Source of the DNA: Psychrobacter ciconiae
Lineage (GTDB): Bacteria > Pseudomonadota > Gammaproteobacteria > Pseudomonadales > Moraxellaceae
DNA: 64,000 bases
NCBI RefSeq assembly: GCF_904846055.1
Contig: NZ_CAJGYV010000001.1
Coordinates: 1,922,001-1,986,000 of the forward strand
Direction of reading: 5' to 3'
Shown here: positions 46,037-55,990 of the stretch, one piece after another
How positions within the stretch are numbered: position 1 is the stretch's first letter
Layout of the letters: each line of letters opens with the position of its first letter
The notes under the pieces: generated by a model
The model's input: only the letters and a program-made list of their open reading frames with translations
What the model was told of the DNA's origin: nothing
Database searches by the model: none
Position numbers and translations under genes: made by a program

Positions 46037-47518
46037 TTACACTTTAGCAGTCTGTGACTCATCAACACTAGGTTCATGATCAGTAGGATCGGCGACATCG
46101 ACAGGTTTACCTTCAGGCATTTGCAAGGTTTTGTAGCAGTTGTAAGCCATGACCACCATTCCTGATACATATAACAGACCGCCAAACGCGCGACCAATAT
46201 ATGGGAAATGAGAGAACTCAACGGTATCAACAAAGCTATAAACCAAAGTACCATCAGGGTTGGTTGCAAGCCACATCATGCCTTGACCAATTCCTGAAAT
46301 CCACATAGAAACGATATAGAAGATAGTCCCAGCAGTTGCAAGCCAAAAGTGCGTAGTAATCAAGCTGATAGAGTACATTTTAGGCTTGTTATAAATGCGC
46401 GGTAATAGTACATAAAGCGAACCGATGGTAATCATTCCCACCCAGCCAAGTGCGCCTGAGTGAACGTGACCTACTGTCCAGTCGGTGTTGTGTGACAACG
46501 CGTTGACCGTTTTGATTGACATCATCGGACCTTCAAACGTTGACATGGCGTAGAATGACAATGCCACAATCATAAAGCGAATGATGGGGTCAGTGCGTAA
46601 TTTATCCCAGCTTCCAGATAGGGTTAACACACCGTTAATCATACCGCCCCAAGATGGCGCGAATAGAATCACTGAAAACACCATTGCCAAAGACTGAGTC
46701 CAGTCAGGAAGTGCTGAATAGTGCAAATGGTGACCGCCTGCCCACATATAAGAAGCAATCAGCGCCCAAAAGTGAACGATAGATAAGCGATAAGAATAAA
46801 TAGGACGACCAATCTGCACCGGAACGAAGTAATACATCATTCCAAGGAAAGCTGCGGTCAAATAAAAGCCTACTGCGTTGTGACCATACCACCACTGAAC
46901 CATCGCATCAGTTGCCCCGCCAAATAACGAGTACGACTTAAATGCGCTGACGGGAATTGCCATACTATTCACAACGTGAAGTAGAGCAATGGTGATGATA
47001 AACGCACCAAAAAACCAGTTGGCGACATAAATATGCGAAGTTTTACGCTTGATCAGCGTGCCAAAGAACACAATGGCATAAGATACCCAAACCAAAGTGA
47101 TCAAAATATCGATAGGCCACTCAAGCTCAGCATATTCTTTGGTTGAGGTGAAACCTAATGGCAGGGTAATGACTGCCGCAACAATAACCGCTTGCCAACC
47201 CCAAAAGGTGAACCAAGCTAAGTACGGTGCGAACAATCTTGTTTTACACGTACGCTGAACGACGTAGTAAGACGTTGCAAATAATGCACTACCGCCAAAC
47301 GCAAAAATCACCGCGTTGGTGTGCAATGGTCTTAAGCGGCTGAATGTCAGCCATGGGATATCAAAGTTAAGCGCTGGCCACGCCAATTGTGACGCAATGA
47401 ACACACCAATGCTCATGCCGACGATGCCCCAAACGACAGCCATAATCGTAAAAAATCTTACGACAGTAATCTCGTACTCACGGTCAATAGGGGCGACTGC
47501 TGTGTTTTGTAAACTCAT
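46037..47518 (-). CDS. ccoN: Cytochrome c oxidase cbb3-type subunit I
   Basis: The catalytic haem-copper subunit of the high-affinity oxygen reductase, 493 residues with about 12 transmembrane helices. The low-spin haem ligand is in [14 protein letters not shown]. Copper and high-spin ligands lie in [14 protein letters not shown] and the [14 protein letters not shown] helix, with [17 protein letters not shown] further on. The N-terminal [15 protein letters not shown] is polar. It is the first gene of ccoNOQP. The long gap upstream (47519-48485) must hold its promoter. Confidence 0.97.
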   Translation of the reverse strand: MSLQNTAVAPIDREYEITVVRFFTIMAVVWGIVGMSIGVFIASQLAWPALNFDIPWLTFSRLRPLHTNAVIFAFGGSALFATSYYVVQRTCKTRLFAPYLAWFTFWGWQAVIVAAVITLPLGFTSTKEYAELEWPIDILITLVWVSYAIVFFGTLIKRKTSHIYVANWFFGAFIITIALLHVVNSMAIPVSAFKSYSLFGGATDAMVQWWYGHNAVGFYLTAAFLGMMYYFVPVQIGRPIYSYRLSIVHFWALIASYMWAGGHHLHYSALPDWTQSLAMVFSVILFAPSWGGMINGVLTLSGSWDKLRTDPIIRFMIVALSFYAMSTFEGPMMSIKTVNALSHNTDWTVGHVHSGALGWVGMITIGSLYVLLPRIYNKPKMYSISLITTHFWLATAGTIFYIVSMWISGIGQGMMWLATNPDGTLVYSFVDTVEFSHFPYIGRAFGGLLYVSGMVVMAYNCYKTLQMPEGKPVDVADPTDHEPSVDESQTAKV

Positions 47519-47984
47519 TGGATGATTCCTTTACAGCCCGAATTATCAATAGAATTAACTAATGCTCGATAGCAAAGCTAAACTGCCGCTTTTTTATCGG
47601 GTTCACGCCACATGCCAATGTCCAATTTTACTTAACCTTGCAAATTCAAGCTTTCCTGTCCGTTTACATCTTGGTCTTAGTTACAGCTTATGAGCGCTTA
47701 TACAAAAACGCATCGACCAATTGGGGGATTGAACAGTAAGGAGCAGTTTTGCTCGGTAAGAAAATGCGCCAACTTAACTTATTTAGAGCTCACAACGATA
47801 AGTAATCTACATGCCTCTTAATGATGATGGGCTCAGCAATCGAAGAAGTATGCTAGCGGCGGCTGACAGTTACACAATTACGTAATTTTTAGTTAAAACT
47901 CCCGACTCTGTTTAAGGTATTGTAACGCAATATTAACGAAATATCATCAAACGGATGCGCCAAAATACAAACTATTTATCAAAA

Positions 47985-48031
47985 AACTTCAGCTCAACTT
48001 ATGTATTGTTATCTGATAACCTACTGAAGTT
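47985..48031. repeat. Nested inverted repeat in the ccoN/SCP2 gap
   Basis: AACTTCAG (47985-47992) and CTGAAGTT (48024-48031) are perfect inverted copies. Between them is the near-perfect palindrome GTTATCTGATAAC (48008-48020). It could be a regulator binding site or an RNA hairpin. Confidence 0.6.
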
Positions 48032-48360
48032 ACAATGAAAAAAGCCAAAAAATGAGGTGGTTGTAAGCAGAAAGTTTAGAACGCTTTACCTTAGCTGATG
48101 CTAGAGGTTTTTAAAAAAGATAACGTAATATCAAAAACTTATCTTAACTGACTGCTTAATATTACTCATAATTGACTATCATACGCCTATCATTCCCTGA
48201 TGTTAAGGAGAATTTTTGATTAGCTTTTGAATTTCAAATTTCAGCGCTATCATATCAAATATAGGTAACATATCAATACAATTAGTAAGGGATTGTAAAA
48301 TTAGATATGTTGCTGTCTATTTATCAAGACTCATAGTTATAATTCATTAATCATTTAGTT

Positions 48361-48376
48361 TGTTATAATTTGGCAA
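48361..48376 (+). promoter_or_regulatory. Extended -10 promoter upstream of the SCP2 gene
   Basis: TGTTATAAT (48361-48369) is a perfect extended -10. It predicts a transcript starting near 48376 with a leader of about 110 bases. Confidence 0.5.
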
Positions 48377-48485
48377 GAAGTTGCATTTTTCAGTGTTTTT
48401 GCACGAAAAATCACGCCATAATAGCTCAGCATTAAAGCTACAAATCAGCTAAATTAAAAGAGTCACTTAATTTTATAAGGAAAGA

Positions 48486-48878
48486 ATGATGGCAGTATTT
48501 TTGACAGATGAGTGGTTTGCAAAAGCAGAACAACTGGCGCAAGAGGCAGGGGAGCTGAACCTATCACCCGCCCTTGCTGACATGAATGTAAACTTAAAGG
48601 TGCAGGACGATAGTGGCGATATTCATGCCAACTACAGCCAAGGCTACCTACATAAAGGTCTTAATGAGGCGGCAACCACGACCTTAATTCTTGATCGTGA
48701 TACGCTACAAAGCTTAATCAGTGGCTTTGATATTAATGAGGTGATGGGCGCATTTATGAGTGGCAAAATCCGTGTTGAAGGGGATATGTCACAATTGATG
48801 GCGCTTCAAACGGCAAAACCAAGCAGCGAGCAAAAGCAACTATTTAAGCAGGTTTATGCGATGACTGAAATGGCATAA
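48486..48878 (+). CDS. SCP2 sterol-binding domain protein
   Basis: A 130-residue single-domain SCP2-like protein. The alternating pattern LNVKVQDDSG-like (here NVNLKVQDDSGDIHANY), TTTLILDRDTLQSLISG and FMSGKIRVEGDMSQLMAL is characteristic: a beta sheet closed by the GKIRVEGD turn. The fold binds lipids or acyl-CoA in its tunnel. In Acinetobacter-type bacteria such proteins are small and soluble, with unknown ligand. AAGGAAAG precedes two adjacent ATG codons, either of which may start translation. A terminator follows 28 bases after the stop. Confidence 0.9.
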   Translation: MMAVFLTDEWFAKAEQLAQEAGELNLSPALADMNVNLKVQDDSGDIHANYSQGYLHKGLNEAATTTLILDRDTLQSLISGFDINEVMGAFMSGKIRVEGDMSQLMALQTAKPSSEQKQLFKQVYAMTEMA

Positions 48879-48906
48879 GTCGTTAGGTTAAAAGTAGCTC
48901 GTGATT

Positions 48907-48936
48907 AAAAAGCGTCTCGTAATTGGGACGCTTTTT
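48907..48936. terminator. Bidirectional terminator after the SCP2 gene
   Basis: AAAAAGCGTC pairs with GACGCTTTTT across a 10-base loop, between two convergent genes. Confidence 0.82.
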
Positions 48937-48957
48937 TAATGGTGAGCGTGGCAGTTA

Positions 48958-49926
48958 TCAGCTGGCTTGTGATTGAGCAATGCCTTGATTTTCTTTATAA
49001 ATCGCAGCTTGTAGCCAGATATTGGCTTGAATATAATCGTTGACCTGCAACTCATCGTTAACCGATGTTTTTGGTGCGCCCATTCGAACGACAAACGGCA
49101 TGGCGTTGGGCTCGCGCAGAATGACCACATCAAACAGTAAGATAGTTTGACCATTAAAGCTTGCTTCTTGTTTTCCTAAAATCTGACCTTGGCACCAAGC
49201 TTCGTCTTCTTGACCTAAGGTATCGCCAAATAAATAAGCGCACATGTGACCCAGATTGATTTCAACGGGCGCCATTTGGGCATCGGTTTCAGGCTGCCAA
49301 GCTTTGATTTTATCATGAATGTCTTCAGGAACGACGCCATCATTTGCAGCCACGATGTCGTTAAAGGCGCGGTGATAGCGGATGGCTTCTTGGTCTTCAA
49401 CCACGATAATTTCATCTTTGTTGCTTAAGGTAATCTCATGAACCCAAGCGCTAAAATTCACAAAATAGCTTTCTTGCTGCTGATAAAGATGCTGATTGAC
49501 CGTATAAAGCTGATCAAAGGCATAGATGATGCTGCCGTCAGATGACTTTAGGCGCAAAACGGCATCAAGACTGGCATCATTGACAATAACGCGCTCAATT
49601 TGGCAGCTCAAACCATAAGGACCGTTAATACAAGGATAAGCGTTGATAAAACGCTCAGGTTTACCCGCTTTCATGGCAAGGACTTGATTGATATGACACG
49701 GCGCGTTTTCAGACAGCAATAGTCGGTTGTCATAAGCGCTCACGTTTGAGTTTAAACCTTTAGGCATTACCGCTCTATCTATCATTTGCGACAGCCAATT
49801 GGGAACGTCTTCGCTCATATCGTCAGTTAAAATACGCCAGTGGTCAGCGTGCCCTACGGTTTGCTCTTCGCTGAGCGCAATCTTAGTGGGCGGTTGCACG
49901 TTTTTATATTGATAATTGATGGTCAT
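48958..49926 (-). CDS. Hypothetical protein, about 322 aa
   Basis: No family is recognised. The product is a soluble acidic protein with no signal peptide or membrane segment. It is mostly beta strands with amphipathic repeats (for example SCQIERVIVNDASLDAVLRL and GQILGKQEASFNGQTILLF) and two central Cys residues around CINGPYGLSC. It looks like a conserved cytoplasmic protein rather than random sequence, given even codon use and length. The frame reaches a GTG at 49938. The ATG at 49926 (MTINYQYKN) has GAG about nine bases upstream and is preferred. It stands alone, convergent with the SCP2 gene. Confidence 0.72.
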   Translation of the reverse strand: MTINYQYKNVQPPTKIALSEEQTVGHADHWRILTDDMSEDVPNWLSQMIDRAVMPKGLNSNVSAYDNRLLLSENAPCHINQVLAMKAGKPERFINAYPCINGPYGLSCQIERVIVNDASLDAVLRLKSSDGSIIYAFDQLYTVNQHLYQQQESYFVNFSAWVHEITLSNKDEIIVVEDQEAIRYHRAFNDIVAANDGVVPEDIHDKIKAWQPETDAQMAPVEINLGHMCAYLFGDTLGQEDEAWCQGQILGKQEASFNGQTILLFDVVILREPNAMPFVVRMGAPKTSVNDELQVNDYIQANIWLQAAIYKENQGIAQSQAS

Positions 49927-50291
49927 GAGGTCACTCAAAAATTAAGTCAGCGGTAAGCTTGCAAATACAGCGTTGTGTTTACGAAGCTCACTAGAAATGG
50001 TTAGTCAAAAATCGTTAGCATAGAATATATAGGTATGAGCAAGGTTAATAGCAAGTCTGCCACAAAAAATAATAGTTTAGCCTTCTAATTTGTTGGAAAA
50101 TACGCCAAGTTTTAGCGATTGATTGGCACATTCATGTCAAATTGTGTCAAACTATCTCAATTTTGGCAAAGCAGCAGCTTAATTCTTATTAATAAGCTGA
50201 CTGATACGCCAGCAAAAAGCCTATAAAAACAAGCGGCAACTGCTGATTGCAAAATTAGCAATTGACGGTTATGAGTAAAAAGAGTTTGACT
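49927..50291. other. Divergent gene-free region upstream of the lolC/F-type gene
   Basis: AT-rich spacer of about 365 bases. Direct repeats TGTCAAATTG and TGTCAAACTA occur side by side near 50135-50155. No hairpin or gene is recognised. It must carry the promoters of both flanking genes. Confidence 0.45.
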
Positions 50292-51527
50292 ATGTTTCGT
50301 CCTTTAGCGTTATTTATCGGATTGCGGTATACCCGAGCCGAGCGCAGTAACCGTTTTATATCTTTCATATCTTTGATTTCGATGATTGGGCTGACCCTTG
50401 GGGTGGCAGTGCTTATCACGGTGCTGTCTGTGATGAATGGCTTTGACCGTGAGCTGAAGACTCGGATTTTAGGCATGGTACCGCAAGCGACGGTAGTCTC
50501 AAGCGAGGTAATTAGCAACTGGCAAGAGCTGGCAGAGGATATTAAACAAGATCCTGAGGTCAGCGCGGTTGCGCCTTTTATTCAGTTGCAAGGAATGCTC
50601 ACCGCTAATAGTCAAGTCGCCGGAATCATGGTGACCGGAATTGACCCAAAGTATGAAAAAGACGTTTCCATCATTAACAATCACATGACAGAAGGCAATA
50701 TTGATACGCTCAAAGACGGCGATTTTAACATCGTCTTGGGTGAGGAGATGGTGCGCTCGTTAGGACTGCAGCTTGGTGACAAAGTTACCCTTGTGCTTCC
50801 TGAAGCCTCGCCGTCGCCTGCCGGCGTCATTCCACGATTTAAGCGCTTTACGTTATCGGGAATTTTTAGCATCAGCCCTGAGGTTGATAGCTTGATGGCG
50901 TTCATCCCGATGAATGATGCGGCAAAACTGTTACGGCTTCCTGAAGGCGCTCAAGGTATTCGCCTGAAGCTTGATAACATTTTTAACGCACCAATGGCTG
51001 CCCAAAAAGCAGCACAAATCGCCCCTGATCAGCTTTATCCAAGCGACTGGACGCAAACGCATGGCAACCTGTTTGGCGCGATTCAAATGGAAAAAGCCAT
51101 GGTCGGCTTGCTATTATTTTTAATTATTTTGGTAGCGGCGTTTAATATTGTCTCAAGCCTTGTGATGCTGGTGACCGATAAAAAAGCAGACATTGCCATT
51201 TTAAAAACCTTTGGCGCGTCCCCAAAGCTGATTACTCAGGTGTTTATGGTTCAAGGGGTGGTTATTGGGGTGATTGGTACGGTTGCCGGAACGATTTTAG
51301 GGGTGATTTTTGCCCTGACCATCAGTGATATTTTAGGCTTTATTAACCAAAGCTTTGGGCTGCATTTGTTTGATGCTTATTTCATTAATTATTTGCCGTC
51401 ACAACTGCGCGTGGTAGATGTGGTGTTGATTACCAGTGCGTCGTTTGTTTTGAGCTTTTTGGCGACCATTTATCCGGCGCGGCGCGCGGCAAAAATTCAG
51501 CCCGCGCAAACGCTTCGTTATGAATAA
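50292..51527 (+). CDS. Lipoprotein-releasing ABC transporter permease (LolC/E or LolF type)
   Basis: A 411-residue inner-membrane permease that extracts outer-membrane lipoproteins for transfer to LolA. The N-terminus FRPLALFIGLRYTRAERSNRF aligns with E. coli LolC and sets the start at the ATG at 50292, which has AAAGAG upstream. An in-frame TTG at 50262 and an ATG at 50271 are less likely. There are four transmembrane helices (one N-terminal, three C-terminal) around a large periplasmic domain. It ends YPARRAAKIQPAQTLRYE, the classic MacB/FtsX-family end. Only one permease gene is present beside lolD, which suggests a LolF-type homodimer. Confidence 0.92.
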   Translation: MFRPLALFIGLRYTRAERSNRFISFISLISMIGLTLGVAVLITVLSVMNGFDRELKTRILGMVPQATVVSSEVISNWQELAEDIKQDPEVSAVAPFIQLQGMLTANSQVAGIMVTGIDPKYEKDVSIINNHMTEGNIDTLKDGDFNIVLGEEMVRSLGLQLGDKVTLVLPEASPSPAGVIPRFKRFTLSGIFSISPEVDSLMAFIPMNDAAKLLRLPEGAQGIRLKLDNIFNAPMAAQKAAQIAPDQLYPSDWTQTHGNLFGAIQMEKAMVGLLLFLIILVAAFNIVSSLVMLVTDKKADIAILKTFGASPKLITQVFMVQGVVIGVIGTVAGTILGVIFALTISDILGFINQSFGLHLFDAYFINYLPSQLRVVDVVLITSASFVLSFLATIYPARRAAKIQPAQTLRYE

Positions 51528-51578
51528 TCTGGGCTTTGAAGCTTCAACGATAAAAATATTTGAAAAAAAGAGGTTGCT

Positions 51579-52259
51579 ATGAGCGCCATTTTAACGGCTA
51601 CCAATATCAGCAAAGTTTATGATGAGGGCAGGGTTCATACCCAAGTGCTAACCGGTCTTGATTTAACGGTCAACGCCGGCGAGCGCATTGCCATCGTCGG
51701 CACGAGTGGCTCAGGAAAAAGTACCTTATTGCATCTGCTTGGCGGTTTGGATACGCCCACCAGCGGTGAGGTTTGGCTGCATGGTCAATGCTTAAATAAA
51801 ATGAACGAAACTGAGCGCGGGGCGATGCGCAATCAGTATTTGGGTTTTATTTATCAGTTTCACCATTTATTGGCAGAGTTCACGGCGGTTGAAAACGTCG
51901 CTATGCCGCTGCTCATGCGACCAAAGGTAAGTGTAGATAGCGCAAGAAAGCAGGCAATCGACTTGCTTGAAAACGTCGGTCTTGGTCACAGGCTTGACCA
52001 CAGACCGGGTGAGTTGTCCGGTGGTGAGCGGCAGCGCGTTGCGATTGCTCGCGCTTTGGTCACCAAGCCGTCGCTTATTTTAGCCGATGAGCCGACCGGA
52101 AACTTGGACTATGACAACGCCCAAAGCGTATTTGGGCTATTGTCTGAGCTACAAAGCACCATGCAAACGGCATTATTAATGGTCACTCATGACCGCGGGC
52201 TTGCTGAGCTTGCCGACCGGCAATTGCTGCTACGAAATGGGCATTGGGAATCGTATTGA
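51579..52259 (+). CDS. lolD: Lipoprotein-releasing ABC transporter ATPase
   Basis: A 226-residue ATPase driving lipoprotein release. It has Walker [10 protein letters not shown] (about residues 42-50), the Q-loop in [16 protein letters not shown] (a LolD marker), the signature [15 protein letters not shown] and Walker [13 protein letters not shown], then a D-loop and H-loop (MVTHDRGLA). It lies 51 bases after the permease gene and is surely in the same operon. Length is standard for LolD. Confidence 0.95.
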   Translation: MSAILTATNISKVYDEGRVHTQVLTGLDLTVNAGERIAIVGTSGSGKSTLLHLLGGLDTPTSGEVWLHGQCLNKMNETERGAMRNQYLGFIYQFHHLLAEFTAVENVAMPLLMRPKVSVDSARKQAIDLLENVGLGHRLDHRPGELSGGERQRVAIARALVTKPSLILADEPTGNLDYDNAQSVFGLLSELQSTMQTALLMVTHDRGLAELADRQLLLRNGHWESY

Positions 52260-52268
52260 TTCTTTGCT

Positions 52269-52874
52269 TTAGTCTTTAAAACTGCGCTTATCGTCCTGCA
52301 TCTTTTGCGATAGGCGCTGTTTTTCTTCAAGCTGACGTTTTTGCCAAGTGATGACGGTTCGATAGCGCCAAATGGCATTGAACGCCAGTCCGCAAATGAT
52401 GCTGGTCACAATTGCAAGTAGCACCAATCCCAAACAAAACGCTGCAATAGATACCGACCCTTGATAAGTCACAAACGGGTTGGCGCTATCTGCCAAAATC
52501 CATAAGCTAAAATCTGAAATCATCCGCCCGATTAAGCGCAGGCTGATCATCGGCTCGCCTAAAATGGTGGCGCCGACATAATATGCCGCATAAAAAACGG
52601 GTAAGGTCGTCACCGGATTGGTAATCCAAGTCAAACCAAGCGCCATAGGCACATTAGCACGAAAAATCAGCGCACCAATAAGCGCCAGTAGCATTTGCCC
52701 TGGCAGTGGAAAAAAAGCACTTAATACACCGATATAAACGGCTTTATTAAGACTTTTTCGGTTAAATTGCCAAAGTCTTGCATCGGCTAAATGCGGGGCA
52801 AAATACTTTAAGGAGCGGCTTTCCATCAACTTTTCAGGCGTTGGAAGCATGGCTTTGAGACGTTTTTTGGGCAT
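52269..52874 (-). CDS. DUF2062 membrane protein
   Basis: A 201-residue protein with the DUF2062 hallmark ADARLWQFNRKSLNKAV, then IGVLSAFFPLPGQML and LGLTWITNPVTTLPVFY, with four hydrophobic segments and a charged C-terminal coil (KRQLEEKQRLSQKMQDDKR). The family is membrane-embedded and of unknown function, often next to lol and comEC genes in Moraxellaceae. It is convergent with lolD, with only 9 bases between stops and no room for a separate terminator. Its promoter lies in the divergent gap before comEC. Confidence 0.9.
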   Translation of the reverse strand: MPKKRLKAMLPTPEKLMESRSLKYFAPHLADARLWQFNRKSLNKAVYIGVLSAFFPLPGQMLLALIGALIFRANVPMALGLTWITNPVTTLPVFYAAYYVGATILGEPMISLRLIGRMISDFSLWILADSANPFVTYQGSVSIAAFCLGLVLLAIVTSIICGLAFNAIWRYRTVITWQKRQLEEKQRLSQKMQDDKRSFKD

Positions 52875-53134
52875 GGATTGTCTTAACTTGGTGGTGTTTA
52901 AGGATAAAATTTGGCTAGAAAATCAATCAAATAGGCGCTGCTAACGATTAGACTAAGTATAGGATACTATGCTTTTGAAAGCTATGAGCGTGATAAAAAG
53001 CGCTCGACTTTTTGTTGATAATTGTCTATAAATGGCTTCTGTTCGCTGTCATACTGATAATGGCGGCAAATGATGAATAATCAAGGCAACCTTTGGTCTA
53101 TAAAACTTTGCTAATAAAAAATTGAGAGGCGCGA

Positions 53135-55879
53135 TTGTTTTGGTTGTTAGGGATAGCCCTATTGCTGGTGATGCTCGCCGCGCTCAGTGTTGCTACCGCC
53201 ATCGGTGTTCCTGATAGCAGTTTGCTCGATGCGATTTCGCCGTCTTTATTAGCGGTTTTTGGCATCGTTATTGCCTTGATGATGATATTTTTACATTATC
53301 GTCAGCTTGATTTTTTTGCTAACCGAAAAATTTCAATCGTCGGGCGGCAGAGTCTGCTGATGGGGCTTGCTTGTTTGCTTATAGCTATCAGCATTTTGCA
53401 AGTGATTACTGACCACAAGGTTGCACAAAATAGCCAAATTCGCCAAAGCCTTCGCGTTCAAGCTGTGGTTCGGATAGACGGTCTTAGCGATAGCGTCATG
53501 ACCGATGAGACAGGCTATCGGCAGGTGGCAGTTATCGAGGCGATGCAGCCTATGACCACAAAGCTGTCGCCTACGGAGCTGAACCAATTGGCAAAGCAAG
53601 CTTTGGAGGGTCAGTCATCATGGCAAGCCGATAAATTGACTGATCCGCCGCGAGTTTTATTGCAAGCTTATCCCAAGCCAAAGCCCCCACTAACACAGCC
53701 CACGTCAAAACCTTTGTCAACGTTTCAAAAAAAACGCCAAATCGAGGAGGGCAACCTTGCTGCTAACCTCAATGCATTAATGCCCAATGAGCGGCGATTG
53801 ATGACGTTAACGATCCAACCACTCGTGGAGTCAACTGAGCTAGCAGCGTCAGGATTTGACAGTTACCGCTGGCTACGCTCACGGCATATCGATGGTACGG
53901 CGCAAGTTCAGGCGGTCAGTAGTTTGGCAATGACAGACTGGCAGTCGGCAACTGATGATCGCACATTACAAAAATTTCGCCAAGCCATTGACCAAGGTCG
54001 CTTTAAACTGCGCGCGCATTTTTATCAAAACCACCAAACGTATACTGACGATGAGCAGCAGGCGCGGGCAGTGACGCTAAGCTTGCTGACGGGTGATCGC
54101 AGTTTAATCAATCGTGATACCAAAGAGTTATACCAAATTGCAGGGATTTCACACCTGCTTGCCATCTCAGGAACGCACGTTTTATTTTTGGCGTTGATTT
54201 TAGCGGGGATCGTGAGCAAAATCATTGATCGCTTCTGGACAGCAGGTTATCAGTATTTATCGCGCTGGCAATGGCGATTTTTGGTGATGGTTGCCGCGGC
54301 GTTTTTATACGCGCTCTTTACCGGCTTTGACGTTCCTGCTGCAAGAACGGCTTGGACACTTTTGGCGGTAGGGTTGGTTCGGCTGACGCTGCTGCCTATT
54401 TCAACGGGCAAAGTGCTGCTTGCGCTTGCGGTGGTTATGGCATGGCTTGACCCGATGGTACTTTGGCAAGCCGGCTATTGGCTGTCATTTGTTGCAGTGG
54501 CGCTGCTGTTGACTTATGAAGAAAAGCGCCCCAAAAAAAGCCCAGAGGCTCAAGCCTATATCAGTTGGCTTACTCGCGCTTGGCAAGCGTTTAAAGGCTT
54601 GTTTCGGCTACAGTGTTGGCTGTTCTTGGCGCTATTGCCTGTCACATTGCTACTGTTTGGCAAAGTCTCGCTTTGGGGATTGGTGGTTAATCTTTTTGCC
54701 ATCGGCTTGTTTGGTTGGGTACTTGTGCCGCTCAATTTATTAGCGGGGGTGATTTATTTATTATCGCCTGTGGCGGCAGACCAGCTTTGGCGATTGGTTG
54801 TTCAAATTGTGCAAAACCTTCATCACGTCATTGCTTGGATGACCGAGCTTGGCGCGGCAAAGCAAGTTTGGCTTAGCACCACCATGACGTTAAGTTTGCT
54901 GCTGATTGCTTGTGCCGCGATGCTGCCTTGGTTATTGCCGCGCGGGCTGCTCAGTCGTTACTTAGCGCTTCCAGCGCTGTTTTTGTTCGTCATGACGGTC
55001 AATGCGCAAAATCAAGCGCTGCTATCCGTGCCGACATTGTTTATTTTACCAACGGGCGACACGTTGACAAGCGCGGTATTATTGCAATATCCGATAGCCA
55101 AAAAGGACAGTTCGGCGCGGCAAATAAGTTGGCTGATATTGTCCGACCACCGCGCTATTGACAAAGCATCTTGGCAGCAACGACCAAGCCATTTAGATGC
55201 CCAAAAACTTACGGCAACTTTAAGTGATAGCTTGCAGCGGCTAAAGGTCGCCAAGCTTGATGGCATCATCGTGCAGTCCGCGGCGCAGTCTCGCGATGAG
55301 CCAACGTCGCAAGAGTCGCCGCCGTTATTGCCGACCGTTGCCACAAAATTAGCCGAGCAAATAACCACGCATAACTATTGGCAGGCAGGAAATCTTGATG
55401 ATTTACCAAAAGGGGTGCTCAGCGCTCAGCCGTGTCAAGCCGGAAAAACTTGGAAAATTCAAGAAACTAATAGTCCCATTCGTATTGAAGCGATGACTGG
55501 TTGGGGCGACATTGCTGATAGCCGTGTTTGGGACTGTAGTTTGCAGATCGACAGTCAGCTGCCCATTGAGATTGTGCATTTTAACGCCGTCAATCCCAAA
55601 CAATCCGCCAAAGCAGAACGACAACTCCTCAATACGGCTCGTGATAAAAGTCAAAATAAAACCGAGCGACTTATTTTGGACGGTAGCCGGCATCCCTACA
55701 GCTGGCAGCTTTGGGAGCTGCTTTGCGCCAACCAAGTCCGCCATGATGGTAAACTGACTTGGTTGACTCACAGCCGCTCGCCAACTTCTAGTGAAATATT
55801 GAGCAAATTAGCCATTGATTCAGCTATTACCTATGATAAAAAGCCACTTGAAGCGGCGCTAACGGCTTTGTCGCCTTAA
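53135..55879 (+). CDS. comEC: ComEC/Rec2-type DNA uptake channel
   Basis: A 914-residue inner-membrane protein forming the channel for single-stranded DNA during natural transformation. The N-terminal region (DUF4131) is followed by the Competence domain with the motif RGLVLALLTGD-like sequence, here AVTLSLLTGDRSLI, then GISHLLAISGTHVLF (about residues 345-359) and many transmembrane helices. The C-terminal 300 residues occupy the place of the usual metallo-beta-lactamase domain but show no HxHxDH motif. The start is a TTG with GAGAGGCG upstream and no competing ATG near. It is divergent from DUF2062. Confidence 0.9.
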   Translation: MFWLLGIALLLVMLAALSVATAIGVPDSSLLDAISPSLLAVFGIVIALMMIFLHYRQLDFFANRKISIVGRQSLLMGLACLLIAISILQVITDHKVAQNSQIRQSLRVQAVVRIDGLSDSVMTDETGYRQVAVIEAMQPMTTKLSPTELNQLAKQALEGQSSWQADKLTDPPRVLLQAYPKPKPPLTQPTSKPLSTFQKKRQIEEGNLAANLNALMPNERRLMTLTIQPLVESTELAASGFDSYRWLRSRHIDGTAQVQAVSSLAMTDWQSATDDRTLQKFRQAIDQGRFKLRAHFYQNHQTYTDDEQQARAVTLSLLTGDRSLINRDTKELYQIAGISHLLAISGTHVLFLALILAGIVSKIIDRFWTAGYQYLSRWQWRFLVMVAAAFLYALFTGFDVPAARTAWTLLAVGLVRLTLLPISTGKVLLALAVVMAWLDPMVLWQAGYWLSFVAVALLLTYEEKRPKKSPEAQAYISWLTRAWQAFKGLFRLQCWLFLALLPVTLLLFGKVSLWGLVVNLFAIGLFGWVLVPLNLLAGVIYLLSPVAADQLWRLVVQIVQNLHHVIAWMTELGAAKQVWLSTTMTLSLLLIACAAMLPWLLPRGLLSRYLALPALFLFVMTVNAQNQALLSVPTLFILPTGDTLTSAVLLQYPIAKKDSSARQISWLILSDHRAIDKASWQQRPSHLDAQKLTATLSDSLQRLKVAKLDGIIVQSAAQSRDEPTSQESPPLLPTVATKLAEQITTHNYWQAGNLDDLPKGVLSAQPCQAGKTWKIQETNSPIRIEAMTGWGDIADSRVWDCSLQIDSQLPIEIVHFNAVNPKQSAKAERQLLNTARDKSQNKTERLILDGSRHPYSWQLWELLCANQVRHDGKLTWLTHSRSPTSSEILSKLAIDSAITYDKKPLEAALTALSP

Positions 55880-55990
55880 CTGCTTTTTTGGATATTAAAA
55901 ATATTTCACCATTTCACTATTGAACCTGCCTTTAATTGTCACCATACTGATTGACAATTTTGTTTTTTATTGATTTTTTTAGGAAGATTT

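Larger units (their letters stand above)
47519..48485. other. 967-base gene-free region between ccoN and the SCP2 gene
   Basis: AT-rich, with no open frame I would call. It must hold the divergent promoters of ccoN and the SCP2 gene. It contains a nested palindrome near 47985-48031 (listed separately) and an extended -10 near 48361. No FNR-type TTGAT-N4-ATCAA box was found. It could be a degenerated gene, but no protein remnant was recognised. Confidence 0.6.

Noticed and set aside
47519..48485. FNR/ANR box upstream of ccoN
   Set aside because: Only half-sites such as ATCAA near 47946 were found; no TTGAT-N4-ATCAA.
55970..55990. Upstream TTG start for the SppA-like gene
   Set aside because: It would include the AGGAAG ribosome site within the coding sequence. 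The ATG at 55991 is correctly spaced.
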